Positions 63,234 to 64,000 of a DNA stretch of 64,000 bases are shown here, one piece after another. The stretch is from Acidobacteriaceae bacterium (lineage in GTDB: Bacteria; Acidobacteriota; Terriglobia; Terriglobales; Acidobacteriaceae): positions 186,338-250,337 of the forward strand of contig PLCS01000014.1 in NCBI GenBank assembly GCA_003134855.1. Reading direction: 5' to 3'. The translations under genes and the position numbers were made by a program. The notes beneath the pieces were generated by a model that worked only from the letters and a program-made list of their open reading frames with translations, was not told the origin of the DNA and ran no database searches. How positions within the stretch are numbered: position 1 is the stretch's first letter; every line of letters starts with the position of its first letter.

Positions 63234-64000
63234 CTACCGCTTCACCGAGGTCTGCCTGGGCGCGCCGAAGGCGATCTTAGGCGGATCGGCGAGAGTGATA
63301 GTCGCCTGAACCGGCTGCGTATGTGCGCCGCGCTTGACATGATTCTCCTTGAGCGTGAGGACACCGTTGGCGACTTCAGCGTCGGCGGTCCAGCGGTCGA
63401 AGCGGGTCAGTTCCGGGGGAACAAAGCCGGAGGTTGCGGCAATGCTCCCATGCGGCCACTCGAAGTGCAACGCGCCTTTGGCCGAGGCAGCCAGATCGCT
63501 GCCGGTGAAGCCATACAGCTCGATCTTGCCGTTACCGTCGAAGGCGCTGCCGCTCGAGCGCAGCCCTAGCAACTTGCCCACGGCCGGCGGGCTGAGCTTT
63601 TCCAACTGGCCTTCAAACTCATAGGAAGGCTTGTCCTTGGCGGTGGCCGCGGCGTGGTACGTGCCTATACCGTGGACGCGTCCGCCGAGCAGCCCGGCGT
63701 CGATAGCAGTGATCTCGGCCCCATAGGCGAGTGTGGAGACGATGGCGACAGGCTCGTGGAGCGTGACCGGCCCCAGAATGAGTGATTCGGCCTTGACAGT
63801 GCCTTCCAACCGCGGCCAGACCGGAGCAGCTGTGGAGCGGAAGCGATCCAGGAGTGTAGAGAGCAGTGTGCCCCGCTCATGCGCGCCCAAAAACGCGGTC
63901 TGAAGGACAGCGGCGTCGAGCGCGCCAAATTGGAGTTGAAAGCGCGGCTGACAGGGCTGGGGCGCGGCGCAAGCGGCGGACTGCGAGAGGCTGGCTGTCC
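63234..64000 (-). CDS. AsmA-like protein, C-terminal part (5' truncated by window)
   Basis: The frame is open to the window edge, so the start lies beyond 64000. The visible ~255 residues are beta-rich, Gly- and Leu-rich and repetitive, with LEKLSPPAVGKLLGLRSSGSAFDGNGKIELYGF, as in the C-terminal region of AsmA/TamB-type proteins. These are membrane-anchored and thought to move lipids between membranes. The window shows no N-terminal signal or anchor, so the assignment rests on repeat style. It is convergent with hemW. Confidence 0.65.
   Translation of the reverse strand, partial: TASLSQSAACAAPQPCQPRFQLQFGALDAAVLQTAFLGAHERGTLLSTLLDRFRSTAAPVWPRLEGTVKAESLILGPVTLHEPVAIVSTLAYGAEITAIDAGLLGGRVHGIGTYHAAATAKDKPSYEFEGQLEKLSPPAVGKLLGLRSSGSAFDGNGKIELYGFTGSDLAASAKGALHFEWPHGSIAATSGFVPPELTRFDRWTADAEVANGVLTLKENHVKRGAHTQPVQATITLADPPKIAFGAPRQTSVKR

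Overview
This 64 kb window looks like chromosomal DNA from a member of the Acidobacteriota, probably subdivision 1 (Terriglobia). This is an inference from gene content: a high-GC genome with hopanoid genes, futalosine-type menaquinone genes, secreted Tyr/Trp-rich YXWxPGYW-type proteins, a uronate catabolic operon, many TPR and TolC-type envelope proteins, and abundant small palindromic repeats. No rRNA or tRNA gene and no CRISPR array was seen. The window is mostly ordinary chromosome, with a few accessory patches and many repeats.

Layout. 1-2.8 kb is the end of a hopanoid locus: the HpnE C-terminus, two half-size EamA/DMT membrane proteins and the B12-binding radical SAM protein HpnJ. 2.9-6.5 kb is an export operon (HlyD-type adaptor, TPR protein, TolC-type channel) with no inner-membrane pump beside it. 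6.5-15.2 kb is mixed housekeeping: queF, an MFS transporter, a DHCW-type cupin, an M20 peptidase, an S4 RNA-binding protein, a UbiA prenyltransferase next to prephenate dehydratase, and a HEAT-repeat protein. 15.2-17.6 kb is a small-gene patch of unknown function, followed by full-length metH and an orphan nuoI. 22-25 kb holds two secreted proteins, one a very repetitive lipoprotein. 24.9-27.5 kb is a small defence-like island: a RelE/HigB-type toxin and HTH antitoxin pair, and an AIPR-family gene with a nuclease-like N-terminus. A UbiD-type decarboxylase follows.

29.4-35.4 kb is a five-gene uronate operon: uronate isomerase, hexuronate MFS transporter, a LarA-like (nickel-pincer racemase family) protein, a PfkB kinase and an SDR reductase. 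No mannonate dehydratase is present. The LarA-like gene sits where a mannonate-to-gluconate C2-epimerase would complete a different route to KDG. 35.5-38.6 kb carries an unlisted 42-residue charged ORF, cca and tsaD. The last two contain in-frame palindromic insertions of the same repeat family. 38.8-41.8 kb is threonine catabolism (tdh, kbl) with a TlpA-type lipoprotein between them. 41.8-43.3 kb holds a REP-associated tyrosine transposase (RAYT) flanked by inverted REP copies. 43.4-46 kb is glnD. 46.3-48.8 kb is an overlapping pair: a carboxypeptidase-regulatory-like membrane protein and a kinesin-light-chain-type TPR protein. 49-64 kb holds a porin, an FtsB-like protein, a phosphohexomutase, cutA, mqnD, a glutamine amidotransferase, a REC-GGDEF protein with an altered signature, mtnA, an FHS-family sugar MFS, malic enzyme, a metallophosphoesterase, hemW and a truncated AsmA-like gene.

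The signals most worth following are the LarA-like protein in the uronate operon, the protein-coding palindromic elements in tsaD and cca, the RAYT/REP unit with its related dispersed palindromes, the AIPR/toxin-antitoxin patch, and the paired half-size DMT proteins inside the hopanoid locus.
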